From the NCBI GenBank assembly GCA_950106755.1, contig OX467084.1, forward strand, positions 26,849,213-26,913,212: a DNA stretch of 64,000 nucleotides. The letters run 5' to 3'. The notes under the pieces were generated by a model, which saw nothing but the letters and a program-made list of their open reading frames with translations, was not told the DNA's origin and made no database searches. How positions within the stretch are numbered: position 1 is the stretch's first letter; the number at the start of each line of letters is the position of its first letter. This stretch comes from Climacium dendroides (taxonomy: Eukaryota > Streptophyta > Bryopsida > Hypnales > Climaciaceae). Made by a program: the position numbers and the translations under genes. Positions 26,742 to 38,202 of the stretch are shown here, piece by piece.

Positions 26742-27636
26742 GAACATCTCCACCCATATGCTTTACAAGGAATGTCCCAAATGATTTTTTAAGGGGCTCG
26801 CATTGGAAAATAAGAAAGCTACAACTTATGTGAAGTCTCCAAGGAATGTCCCAACTAATTTTGAGGGTCTTGCATTGGAAAATAGCAAAGGCTACAACTT
26901 CTCTAAGGGTGCACTCCCCCTTTTTTTGATGTTACCGTGCAAATAAAACTTTGGACCCCTATATACTTTTTGAATTTTAAATAAAATTAAATGAATAAAA
27001 TATGAATAAATTTTTTTACTTTGAAAGTTTATATTTTGAATTATTGATATTTTTATTTGTTAATAATAATTAGTTACAAATTTTTGAAGTGAAAAGATAT
27101 ATTGTAGAAATGAAAAATAACTTTCATATCCCTATATTATATTAAAAAAAAATGTCTAAAAAATGAACAAAAAATTCCTAAAAATAACTCTCTATTGAAA
27201 GTTCATTTTGAGTTGAATATTGATGCAATGGTCATCTAAATGTGTTCTCTAAAAAATATTTGAGTTAAAAAAAAACATGCCCTTTTAGTGCATTTTAAAC
27301 CTCTTCTAGAAATCATTCCATATTGTATTTGAGTTTGAAATTTTGAGAGTAAAATCTTACAGTCATTAGTAAACAATGCTCAAAATTTGAAGTTAAAATT
27401 ATAGTTTATTAAGAACCACTTGTTCGCACGTGGTTTGTTGTAGTAGAACTAAATGCACCCTCCAAGTACAACTCATAAGAAGTCTCCAAGGCATGTCTTG
27501 ACTAATTTTTCAAGGGGCCTGCATTGAAAAATCAAAGGCTACAAAAATCAAAGGCTACAAAATCAAGTGCAGCTCATGGGAAGTCTCCCAAGCTGCACTT
27601 GCTGGGGCAGTATGGCGTGCTGCGGTGGAGATGCTC
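26742..27636. mobile_element. Tourist-like (PIF/Harbinger) element, 895 bp
   Basis: The ends are GAACATCTCCACC and GGTGGAGATGCTC, near-perfect inverses, flanked by the trinucleotide TAA on both sides (26739-26741, 27637-27639). A 3-bp TAA/TTA duplication with GAGCATCTCC-type ends is typical of Tourist elements. It contains internally repeated phrases (CTCCAAGGAATGTCCCAA; GGGCCTGCATTG-like; AAATCAAAGGCTAC), so it has expanded inside. No transposase is seen. Confidence 0.8.
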
Positions 27637-27639
27637 TAA

Positions 27640-28356
27640 GCTGAGATGAAGCACTAACTTCTTTGTTAGACTTGTTGGTCCTGCAGTCCCTGACCCCCTC
27701 GTGACTTGCGATTCTTTGAATTGGTAGTTAAACATGGTTTCATTACGGACAGGAAAGGAGCAGATTCAGATCACTCTTAAGTCCCAAATGATCCTTTCCT
27801 TCCACTGTCGTTGAATTCGTCGGCAGCAGCGGCCCTCTGCCGACACCAGTCATTCCATACCATACAGTGGCAAGCAGCATTTCAAAACCAAACACAACAA
27901 CTTTTCAAAACAGAACCAAAAACTTTTCCAAAAAAGGAAAAAAGGAGGAAGAAAACTTCTTCTCAAATGCTGTTCACACTCTGACATTCCATTCCACAGA
28001 CCCCACTCAAGCATTACATGAGCGCCCCACATTCTCGGGTTCATGAAATTCGAGCTTTTTAAGTACAGCCAGCCCTGCTCCAGTCTTGAATGTTTCCAAA
28101 CCGACTGGCTCTCACATTCCACGCAGTGCTTTTCGTTTGCTGCACTTGCACCAAACGAAACCGGCTACGTCTGACAGATCACTGTTCTAGGTTGATTTGC
28201 ACATACAGTAGATCGATCTCAGTTGTGGACCTTACTGCATGCCGTGTCAATGAAAAGCTCCATGTGTGAACCTTCAAGCTGGTTGACGAAAAACTAGCAG
28301 GCAAATTGGAGCAGACTCTGGGTTGACAGCTTGCGAAGTTTCGAAAAGAGATCAAC
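27640..28356. other. 5' flank of the aquaporin gene
   Basis: Composition is balanced compared with the AT-rich spacer before it. No protein match is seen, and a minus-strand 90-codon frame at 27850-28122 is unlike any family I know. It is probably promoter and leader of the gene at 28357. Confidence 0.4.
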
Positions 28357-30695
28357 ATGACTGTGGAGCATGCTCACACGGTCGACAATGGCGTCTACCA
28401 GCACCCAACGAGGTATGAAGGAAACTGTGCGTGATTTTTCACTACATTCGCAAAGTTTTATCATGTTGCGGAAGTTTTGTACAATCGCTCAAACCTTGAA
28501 TTTATCCAGATCTGTCTAAGTCACCAAAAGAGAATCACTCACTTGCGCATCTCGTTAGTAGTAATTAGAGAATGGTCAATTGTGGTCAGTGCAGAAGATC
28601 GCATTGTTGTTTAATTAGACGTTGGTTTGGCCAGGAACTTGTTTTCTGAGCCATTTTTTTTTTCTGTTTGGGCATTCGCAGAGATGATCCGAGCTTCGTT
28701 GATAAATCAGCGGCAGCCAATGTGGAGTTTCTAGACGAAGAGCATGGCGGGTACAAAACACCCGACGTCGCAGTGCCTGTCTCGTCGACTGTCACTCTCG
28801 GGGAGAATCTCAGCCGCATTCTCGTCCTTCGCGACTTCCGAAACGCTGAGGTAAGAAATCTTAGTAGTATTCATATTTGTCCCAAAATCATTCACAACGA
28901 TTGAAGAATCGGAGTCCAGCAATTTGCACAAAGAAATATGCAAGGAATTGCAGTTTGGTTTCATGGGTTTGGTCACGATTTGCGCATTTGTTTGGAACGA
29001 AACCCGAACAACTTCTAGTGTTATCACAGTTTCGGCAACTGGTCGGGAAACCTCATTTTCAAGAAACACGTCACTGCACTCCTCTTGGTATGTAGATTTC
29101 CAACGAAATCTCGATACAATAATTGCAGAAATGGAGCCATACAATTAGCAGAACAAGGGAATGTTCAACAAATTCGCAGTTAAGTTCATGAGTTCGGCCA
29201 GGATTTGCGCAATCGTACGAAACGAAACCCGGAATTGCGCATCACAATTTCGGCAATTGCGCAACTGCGAATTCATTGCATACGTCTCTGAACTTCTCTT
29301 GCTATGGATTTCCAATGAAATCTCAGTACGATTGAAGAAATGGAGCCAGACAATTCGCAGAACCAGGGACCTCTCAACAGATTCGCAGTTTAGTTTCATG
29401 GGTTTGGCCAAATTCTGCGCAATAGAACGAAACCCATTTCTAAACCCGGACAACCGCTTGCGCATCAACTTGTTATGGATTTCCAATGCAATAGCTTGAA
29501 TTTCGCAGCAACCCTCACAACTCGGGAATCATCGCATCAGTTTGCTTGCAGATTATGGATTTCCGAAGTGATTGCTGAACTTTGGCAGCAATCCTCCCAC
29601 CTCCGGACTTGCCGCATTGGTTAGCTCGCTAGTTACGAATTCCAATGCACTTGCTTATAATTTGCAGCAATCCTCCCATCGATCTTCTGTGTTTCCGCTT
29701 GGTTTCGCATTGCAGATTACAGATTCCCAATGTCATATTTGCTTTAAGAATTATGCAGCCACCTCACGTACATCGGTTGTGTGTCCCAGGTCTGGCGCGC
29801 GTCCGTGTTCGAGGGCGTGGCTTCCTTCTCCGCCGTCTTCGTGGGCACCCTCGCCACCACCTCCATTCTCTCCTCCTCCTACTCCCACCCCGTCCTCGCC
29901 ATCGCCCTCTCCCAAGCCTTCATCCTCTCGCTCTGCATCCTCGCGGCCGCTCCCGCTACCGGCGGTCACGTCAACCCCCTCATCTCCTGGACGGAAATCC
30001 TAACCGGACACATCACCCCCATTCGCGGCTTCCTCTACCTCGACTTCCAAATCCTCGGCTCCATCGTCGCCAGCTTCTCCACGAAAGCCGTCGTCGGGGA
30101 GACTCTCGCTCTCCAATACTCTCTCGGCGGATGTTACCTCCAATCCCGCGGAGTAGGCTTAGACCCCTCTCGCGCTTTTCTGCTTGAAACTGTCCTCACG
30201 TTCTTTGTTATGTTCATCGCGTATTCGATTGCGCTCGATCCGCCGAGGTTGCCGAGGACGGGGTACACGCTGGCGCCGTTCATTGTCGGGGGGATCATTG
30301 GGCTGTGCATCTTCGTGGGGGGAAGCTTGGTGGAAGGGTATGGAGGGGCGGGGATGAACCCAGCGAGGTGTATTGGACCGGCAGTGGTGTTGGGACAGTG
30401 GGAAGGGCAGTGGGTGTTTTGGGCGGGGCCGGCGGTCGCCGGGGTGGTGATGGCGATAATGTATTGGAACATCCCGCCGACGCATGTGCAGGTGTACAAA
30501 CTCAGGAAAGCGGCGAGGGCAGCGACCAAGAAGGGGAGCAAGAAGGCTGCTGGCGAGAGTGGCAGGAATGGGAGGAGTGCGTTCCATGGAACTGTGATGA
30601 AATCGGTTGCTCGCATTCGGGGTAACACGAATCTAAGCTCTGGGAAGGCGAGTGTGCAAGGCGGATCATCGAAGACGACGACGACGACAGTGTGA
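28357..30695 (+). CDS. X intrinsic protein (XIP) aquaporin
   Basis: Three exons, 28357-28412, 28682-28850 and 29790-30695, give 376 codons plus stop. This is a membrane channel of the MIP family. The first pore loop reads GGHVNPLISW, so NPL replaces NPA. The second reads GAGMNPARCIGPAV, and the NPARC motif is the XIP signature. Six hydrophobic segments fall between about residues 80 and 315. The N-terminal extension before the first membrane segment is about 75 residues and acidic. The C-tail is unusually long (about 60 residues), rich in Lys, Arg and Ser, and ends in a run of Thr before the last Val. Known XIPs carry water, glycerol, urea, boric acid or peroxide; the substrate here cannot be told. 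The GTG at 29781 is not a start, because it lies in the splice acceptor of exon 3. Confidence 0.9.
28940..29470. repeat. Diverged ~210-bp tandem units in aquaporin intron 2
   Basis: Three units are marked by the shared phrase TTCGCAGTT(T)AGTTTCATGGG at about 28950, 29175 and 29384. They also share words such as GATTTGCGC, ACGAAACCC and TGGATTTCCAA.GAAATCTC. Spacing is 207-227 bases. The units are clearly related but well diverged. Confidence 0.75.
29490..29740. repeat. Diverged ~80-bp tandem units in aquaporin intron 2
   Basis: Three units are marked by GCAGCAA(C/T)CCTC near 29504, 29585 and 29664, each followed by a GATTTCC/GAATTCC/GATTCCC word. With the ~210-bp units before them, nearly the whole 939-bp intron is made of two tandem families. 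Confidence 0.7.
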
Positions 30696-30754
30696 TGGGG
30701 ATTCGAACTGTCGAATTGCTTCAGGCAAATTGCAGGTCGAAATTTCATGTACAA

Positions 30755-30856
30755 GCTCTGCAATTAGCGAATTCTATGTCTGATTTTCGTAGTCAGGCTC
30801 TGCAAATAGCGAATTCTATGTCTGAATTTCATGGTCAGGCTCTGGAATTTCGCAAC
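30755..30856. repeat. 42-bp tandem repeat after the aquaporin stop
   Basis: Units start GCTCTGCAA.TAGCGAATTC at 30755 and 30797, with a partial third at 30839. The spacing is exactly 42 bases. It probably lies in the 3' untranslated region. Confidence 0.85.
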
Positions 30857-31009
30857 ATTGCAAGGTTTAGGGAGGATTTTGTGATGGAAGAAGAGTCGAG
30901 AACGAGAGAGCTTCCAAGTGCGATGAATCAATGCATTGATCGAATTTTTTTTTGAAATAAATGCAGTCAAAGTTTCATGACACAATTTCATGTAAAGTAC
31001 AGCACGGTA

Positions 31010-31947
31010 TGAGTGAAAATGGCATTTTTTTTTGCATTCCCGAGGAAAAAAAATTCATTGCTACCAACTTTGACACTGTGCAAGGGTTGAAAAATTATTC
31101 ATTTACCATGAAATATTTTGCATGAGATTCTCTCTTTGGTGATAACATGTGCACCTGAATTTGGAGGTCTAAAGATTCACAAAAATGAAGATATTTTAAA
31201 TCTACGAATGTATATGAAGTCTCTTTATTAGCCTTATCATTGCTTGTGACCTTGAGGGTATAGAACAACATAAATCAAGGAGCTTTCTTTCATTGATTGA
31301 GTTTTGTTCTCTTTCAATAACTAGCTTTAACTCCTAGCCTAAGTTTCTAAGGCTTATTTGGCCATGTTGAACAACATCTTTTAGAATCTTCAAAAAGATT
31401 TTCAAACCAATTGAGATCAGAAGAGTTTGCGGGCCTCTCAACAACGCATATTTTTCTCCATTCTTCACATAATCTGCTCCCATGGATAGGTAAGCCATCT
31501 TCCATAAGCAATCCACAAGAAACTTTACACATAAATTGAAGCAATTGATTGTCATAGACCAATTCCATGAAATCCTTGGTACAATTATGTTGATCTCTAA
31601 GCATAAAGATAAGGTTTGACTTTTGTCCTCTAGCAAATGCACCCCATATCACTAAGAAGAATAATAGCTTTAAAAAGTAAGAACTATACAACTTGATGAA
31701 TACCAATTTTTCAAAAATGAATTTGTTTGAAATTCATTCTCACAACTATACATATTGGTAGATTTAAGATATCTCCATATATGTAAATCCCCAAACTTCC
31801 AAATTTGGTACACATGTTATTAACATAGAGATGATCTCATGCAAAAAAAATTGTAGTAAATGAACAACTTTCAGCCCTCAAGACAGTGTCAAAGTTGGCA
31901 ATAGTGAAATTTTTTTCCTGAGGAATGAAAAAACGCCATTCACTTCA
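31010..31947. mobile_element. Tc1/mariner-like element with long inverted ends
   Basis: The left end (from TGAGTGAAAATGGC) and the right end (to GCCATTCACTTCA) are inverse over roughly 180 bases. Shared words are CCAACTTTGACACTGT, TTGCATGAGAT and AACATGTG. Between them, on the minus strand, is a fragment of a DDE transposase. A 2-bp TA may precede the left end, but the matching TA on the right is not clear. Confidence 0.75.
31347..31706 (-). pseudogene. Tc1/mariner DDE transposase fragment, decayed
   Basis: The C-terminal part of the frame reads LLMEDGLPIHGSRLCEEW, then PANSSDLNWFENL. This matches the second Asp and final Glu region of Tc1-type transposases (family form: DG.P.H, then P.NSPDLNPIEN). 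The D-to-E gap is 31 residues and not 34, suggesting a small deletion. The frame is about 119 codons, far below the ~340 of an intact enzyme. The N-terminal half is not recognisable. It is inactive and sits inside the inverted-end element. Confidence 0.75.
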
Positions 31948-32270
31948 ATTTTGCAACATCGTAGTGTTTCTGGAGGATTCCGTAGTGTGAGAAGAGTCGG
32001 GAGGACAAGAGAGCTTGCAAGTGCGGTGACTCAATTCGTGGATCAACTTTTGTATAGAATATATTAACTCCAATCGAAGTCTATGCCTGAAGATCATGGT
32101 CTGGCTCTTTCACAACGCTTCAGCATTTCTGGAGGATTTTGGAGTGCGACGATTTCTTCAACTAGAGAACTTCTAAGTGTGAAGAATCAGTCTGAGGGGC
32201 AAATTTCATGTAGAATAACTTCAATCCAAGACCTCATGTATTGGCTCAGATTCACGGAAATATGTGAGTG

Positions 32271-33577
32271 ATGTACAACGGGAGAGGCGCTGGAGTTGAG
32301 ATTTGAGACTGAAATGGTGATTACTTTCAGAGATGACAAGCATTTGAGTCTTCAATTTGCAAAGTTTCTGCAGGATCGTCGAGTTGCGTGACTTGAACGC
32401 TATTGATTTCTTCTCTTACAGGAACGAGCATGGCTCCAGATTTCAGTGCTCCAGGACACTAAAAATGGTAGGGGATGGATCCTGTGTCTCCTATTGATTA
32501 ACCCCTGTTTACCAACAGCAACTCATCTCTTCCAGTCAACACTCGGTTGGCCTTCAATTAGATTGTAAGAAAAATCATGACTTGAATAATTCTGTAAGGG
32601 ATCCGACCCATTTCCGACCAATTAAGCAATTTTGCATATCTGGAGTGTTGTTTTCTGGAGTGGAGAAATTTTCCCATGTACAGAAATAGAGTTTAGAAGG
32701 ATTCCATATTTTTTCAGAATTTTATTTCTCAAAACATAATTACTACAAATTTTTTAGTTGAAGATCCTGTTTGACACATTCTTGTAAAATCAACCAAGAC
32801 TGCAGCCAATCATAATGTGCCACGATTGCATTGGAGATTGTGCCACAATTAATGTCCTGCTTTCTCCTGCTGATTGGAAAGAGTGTAGTCTATATGATGG
32901 GAATGAGTCCCTGGTTGGGAATGGGTCGCCTCCCTTATGGCCACTCAGCTCAGCTTTGAAAGATGTAAATGGTTGTCTACTGTCACTTGTTCTGGTCTAC
33001 AACGTATGATTGCATAAGTACTGCATTCATGGAGATAATTTAAAATTATCTCCATGAATGCAGTACTTATGCAATCATTAAAATTAGATCTAAAAACAGA
33101 TGTTGGTCAAACCGGAGCTCTATTGAGTGATCTCCCCAAGTCCCCATGAAAGCACACCCCTACGCAGTACACATTGGTTTAGAAAATGCTTTAAAGTGAC
33201 GCAAGTAGTGTCCTCAACCTTCAGTAAAACATTCAATAATCCTCCAGAAGGAACGTAACGATTTCGTGCACAACGGCTCACGTACCTCGAAATCTGGGTG
33301 AAGAGTACCATGTCAGAACCACATCTGATGCATGCAAGAGGAATAACTTAAGCACATTTGCAGCCTCAAGTGCGGAGTACAGTTCATGATCAACGCACGT
33401 CGTACAGACAGTACTTCGGATCTGGCCGCTAGTACTAATATATTGTATTAGAACTTATATCGTGCGAAACCTCATTCAATCTTACCAGAAACATCAGGTG
33501 AAGATCCTCCAAATTTACACAATTCTCCTGACTCCGTCGGTTGAGTCTTTACTTTCTACTTGGCCTTGTCTATGCAG
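32271..33577. other. Spacer before the channel pseudogene
   Basis: No exon of a known family could be supported. A short open stretch at about 32420-32465 lies between possible splice sites (TTACAG and GGTAGGG) and reads ERAWLQISVLQDTKNG. It matches nothing I know. The region also holds the palindrome at 33006-33078. Confidence 0.4.
33006..33078. repeat. Perfect palindrome, 36-bp arms, 1-base centre
   Basis: Bases 33006-33041 (beginning ATGATTGCATAAGTACTGCA) are exactly the reverse complement of 33043-33078, leaving a single A between. No target duplication is visible next to it. It could form a cruciform, be a hairpin RNA source, be the scar of a fold-over repair, or be an assembly fault. 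Confidence 0.95.
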
Positions 33578-34657
33578 TCATCTATCTCGCCACTTATCCT
33601 ACCGTTCCTGTGTGTATATTTTGCCTTTGCCTACCACCTTGTACAACGAAATCAGGTGAGCATGGAACGTTCGATTCCTCTTTTGATTTTCAACCACCTT
33701 ATTGTGATTTCCCATCCAATTCTAGAGGCAGGAAATATTCGACAATCGAGTGGCGCCATGTTTACGAACACTTGTATAATGGACTAGGTTTCTGAGCAAA
33801 AACTAACTGATATGCGATCTTTTCGGACTTCACTTTTCTATAGAGATGATTAAGCCTTTCCTTGAAACGCACTGTAGATTGAAACATTTATATATGTTAT
33901 CATCACACACTCCCGCGGGTCGTGACTTCGTGCAGGTTATTAATGTATATGAGCCAAGATACGAACGAGCAGCGTCATTCTGGCCATTTATTCATCGAAA
34001 CATTATCATTATTGCGCTACTTATTACACATATTACCCTTATGGGTTTATTCTCTATTAAGAAGGCAGTTGCTTCAACCCCGTTTTTGCTGCCGCTTCCT
34101 ATCCTAACCATTGTCTTCCATCTGAGTGTACTGTGGAGAGAAGTTTTTGCCAGCCTTCAAGAATTACCCGTTAGAGGTTCATCGCCTTAACTTTCTCTCG
34201 AGTTGTCACTTTTATTACCCGGTCTTCTGAAATGAGGTGTTTATGAAGTCAATCACTGGATGCAGGAAGCTAAGTGGAAAGACAAAATGAACGCGGACGT
34301 GGATATTGAGGATATGCTGGACAATGGTACGTCACGCGTACCTGCACCCTGAGCGCAATCAGCTTCTGCGGACATATAGCGAATACCCAGACACAATTAG
34401 AAACGGCACTGTTCCTCAAACTCCTAGTGTCGGCCAAGTTGGCAGGGATGCCATCACTGGGGCAATCATCTGGTAAAGATTCATGTTCAATTCCATTAAT
34501 ACACCAGGAGGGAATTGAAGTGGCTCCAATGGTGGTCCACACAGGTGAAGGTTCAACCATGCACATGCATGGGGGTGGCCCTTCTGCCAAAATTTTGACT
34601 GGTAATTCTCTGCCCAGTACTTCGCCGTCACCTAGCATCCATAATCTGGGTGCTTGA
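33578..34657 (+). pseudogene. OSCA/CSC1 (DUF221) channel, truncated and frameshifted C-terminal part
   Basis: Exon-like pieces at 33578-33655 (SSISPLILPFLCVYFAFAY...VQRNQ), 33936-34176 (VINVYEPRYERAASFWPFIH, then LMGLFSIKKAVASTPFLLPL, LTIVFHL) and 34266 onward (EAKWKDKMNADVDIED, then AYLHPE in another frame) match the last membrane helices and C-tail of OSCA mechanosensitive/osmosensitive calcium channels. The first junctions keep frame. A 4-base insertion (about 34125-34128) then shifts the frame, about 10 extra bases interrupt it near 34326-34335, and another shift lies near 34460 before a readable tail to 34657. The upstream two thirds of the family's ~750 residues are absent. I read it as a dead partial duplicate; sequencing error would have to strike three times to explain it. 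Confidence 0.75.
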
Positions 34658-35328
34658 GGACTTGGCCGGCTGCTGCTGCTGCTGGAAGTAGTGTTGAGAC
34701 CCCTCGATCATTCCTCTTTCCGAAGTTTGCCAACGGATTGGGATGTTACTCGTGAAGACAAACGTGACATCGATCTAGTCGTTCATGCAAGCGAGAGTCT
34801 TTCACCAGTTTCTTTCACCAGGTTAATTTGTGGATTTTCATACCGGCTGCCATTGACAGATAGATCTGAATCATTCTTCTCACAGATGATTCTATGAGCG
34901 TGCGTGCAGCAATAGCGAGTTCAATCTTGTGATTCTTGGAGTTATAAGAGGATGGCAAGTTCGACTTCTAGTCGGTCTTACACAACTGACTGGTGATCGA
35001 AATGTCTGGGGAACAATAATCACATGTTTGGAGTTCGTTAGGATTGGCTAGCACAATTTTGTAATGCACCATATTTAGATGAGAATTAATATTTTTTTTT
35101 CTGTATTCTTCAGAAAGCAAATTCTTCAGAGGTTCCGAAGGATATGACATTCTGATACATACATGATTGACTAAACAAAGTCAGTCACAAATCTGGGTTT
35201 TGCACATATTTGCTATTTTCAACCTTCATGTCTCTTGTTCTGTAACTCCAAAGCTTGCCATTTAACCGTTAGAAGGATTGAGCCTATAACCTATGACCAT
35301 GTGAACAACTTCAATACAATTGAATCAT
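34658..35328. other. Spacer, no gene seen
   Basis: The start may still be 3' sequence of the pseudogene. No recognisable coding sequence or structured repeat was seen. Confidence 0.5.
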
Positions 35329-35635
35329 GGGCAATTTCGTTAAAATGGAGGCATTCCATGTGCTACTTTTAGACCGCCCGCCCTGAATTGTAAAAGTGAC
35401 TTCTAGATAGGTATAGTTTTCAGAAATCTTGGACTTTTATAGATTTAAGAAATCTATGACTACTATAGATTCGCTTTGAATTATCAAAGTGACAACTAGC
35501 ACAAGTATAGACTTCAAACATCTAAGAATAATATAGATTTCAAACATCTAGGATGTTTGTACACTTCAGACCACTCGCTGTGAACTATAAAAACTGTCAA
35601 AGTAGAGGAATTTCACCATTTTAACGAAGTTGCCC
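35329..35635. mobile_element. hAT-like MITE, 307 bp (sister of 10117-10408)
   Basis: Ends are GGGCAATTTCGTTAAAATGG and its near inverse ending GAAGTTGCCC. The inside shares ATTGTAAAAGTGAC, TTTATAGATTTAAGAAA and AAAGTAG.GGAATTTC with the first copy. The 8 flanking bases do not match, so the target duplication has decayed or the flank changed. Confidence 0.8.
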
Positions 35636-38202
35636 ATAATCTCTCTAAAGCAATGTGGTTGGGATTGGATTGACTATATTGGATTAGAGAGGTTATTACA
35701 TTGGGGAAAGTGCATTAATGATGTTTGGAGTCGTTTATATGTGACTTAGGATGGGACAAGGCAATCAATATTACCTCAAAGAGGTTATTACTTTAGAGAA
35801 GTTCTATTATATATATATCCCTTGCTTTGTATGCACTATTTTGCTTCTTGGTATGAGTGGAAATTATCCTATTTTATTTTTCAAAGATGGAATCCCATAT
35901 TTTTATTTTTTATAGTACAAAATGTATATTATGGTGTGGAACATCATGATATAATCCAAATTTTTGTGTCATTTGCTAATTAAAAAATTAGTGTATTGTA
36001 GTTATATTGTAGGTCCAAAGTTTAAATAGCTATTAATAGTTTAATTTTATAAATTTTTCAAAATTTCAAGGTGTAGAAAGTAGATTTAGTTAACTTTATT
36101 TCATTAGTTGAACTAAAATTCATAAAAGATCATTATTTTGGCTACTAATCAAATTTAGAACAAGAAATAAAAATTGTCAAAATATAGTTTCTGTAGATGC
36201 CTAAAAACATCTCATTTGCCCGATTTGAAGTATTGTTGCAAAAGTTATAAGCCTCTGAAGTTCACAACCGGTCAACCCTAATCGGTCTGATTCTGTCCAT
36301 GAACAATGAGATTTCATCCGATATGACAACCATGGAATCACTCAAAAGCAAGCATGTTTTTCAAAGTGTGCTTTATAATATTCAAAAAATAATTTTATAC
36401 TTATTTCACAATGTTCAACATCTAGAAATTGAATTCAAGGCACAAATTAGAAAAAATATCAATTCAACTTTTGTATATTATTTTTTAATGCAATTCATAG
36501 ACTTCATCCAACTTTATTTACAATTTATTTTCATGTGATAAAAAGGTGAAAAGTGGTTGTTTTACAAATTTGATCATTTTATAGTGGTTCTACCTATAGT
36601 TAGTAGGAGAATATTTACAATCTATTGAATCATCAATGATACTCAATTTCTTGAAAATAAAAGAAAGGCACTAAATTTAAAACAAAAAAATATACTAAAC
36701 TTAAAACAAAAGAAATATACTAAACTTAACAAAGTATTAGTTGATTTCATCATGTGTAACTCCAAACCAATTATTGATGTGGCTGAAGATTCAAGATAAC
36801 TTTGTTAACTTGAATAATTTTCAATCACAATTTTTTTTTGTATTTAATGCAATTTTAGTTTTCAAATGAAAGTATTAATTGAAATTAGTGAATAATAAAT
36901 CAACATATAGTTACTCAAATAGTTTATAATATGGTGATACAAATCAAAAATGAAAATTCTTTTTTTACTCTTTTTTTTCTTAAACTATCAACTCAATTTT
37001 CTAAAGTCTTACAACCTAGTCTATCAAGGTGCCAAAAACATATATCTTTCAATTTAAATACTAATATCTTGCAATCTATTCAGTCAAAGATTTAAAAATT
37101 TCTTCCACACATTTTTACACTAGTCTTGCACAAAATTCTACAATCATAACAAACTTTTGTCTTAAATCCTTTTTTGCAATAGAAATAATACTTTTGAAAG
37201 GATTTAGGCATCTAAAAAAAGGTCTTAGGACTTTATCTAAGTTACTAAGGATTGTAGTGCAAAAGAGATCACAACAAAATTGAACTAGAGTTACATAAAT
37301 CATTCTTTTGGGTACCATGTAAATCATTTGCTTAAAAGTACCTAGGAATACTCATTGGAGGTCAAACTATTGTGCAAGACTTTTCTTTTCCACACAAAAT
37401 TCCAAAGATGAACATCTACACTTTTCTATTACATAGAAGGATTCTTTGCTATCCTTAATGTCCATAGTGATGTTATAGGGTTTTCGTAATTGACCTTCTC
37501 ATAATTAACCTTGCAGCGTTGCTATAGACACTTAGTGTCCAATAGATGACTTTACTTGGCATTGTAGAATGGAAAAATATTTTTACATCTAATTTAATTA
37601 TTTAGAGGGTACTTGAATACATTTTCAGTGAATAGTCCCTCCTTATCGTCTTAAAGAAGAATATGCTTAATCCACAAATCCCCTTGTTATGTATTTGGGT
37701 AATTTTTTGCTATAAGACATGGTAACTTTGGTTTGTACCATGATTTTCTACACTATAATGTACATCTATGATTAAAATTTTGTATTTTTTGAGTATATTT
37801 TGTATTTAATGTGAATTTTTTTCTTTTTTTCTTTAGAATTTCATGATAATTTCAATTTTTTCCAAAAAAATTTGAAAATTTTATAACTTGTAGTAGACAT
37901 ATGACTTCATTTGTGAAATAAATTTGAAAATTTTCATTCATATTTAATTGCAAAATGGCAACAAACAGAGTAATGACAGTTCAGGCTTCAAATCAATGGT
38001 CATGGGTCCATCCTTATAGGGGTTACGTTTAAAATATCCTGCACACAAGTCCACTTATCATTCTCATAATTGAAAAAGTGGAGTACACAAGTGGAAACAT
38101 TAGAGAAGAACATGTCCTTGTTTAATCCTTAAACGCCAATGAGGACGTTCTGTGCCTGATGAATGATAAAGAATCTTTATGTGTAGAACTGAAGTACAAC
38201 TA
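35636..38202. other. AT-rich spacer, no gene seen
   Basis: Strongly AT-rich with many A and T runs. No open frame on either strand resembles a protein family. A phrase near ACTAAACTTAAAACAAA repeats at about 36672-36728. Confidence 0.55.

Larger units (their letters stand above)
30860..32270. repeat. Three diverged ~160-bp units, one split by a transposon
   Basis: A phrase of the form GGAGGATT(TT/CC)G...AAGAGTCG occurs at about 30870, 31972 and 32131, followed by GAGAGCTT.CAAGTGCG or its variants. Removing the 938-bp insertion at 31010-31947 leaves spacings of about 164 and 159 bases, so the units were once a simple tandem array downstream of the aquaporin. Confidence 0.7.

Noticed and set aside
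29572..30763. Other frames of up to 209 codons over the aquaporin
   Set aside because: Shadows of the GC-rich third exon; only the frame with NPL and NPARC is meaningful.
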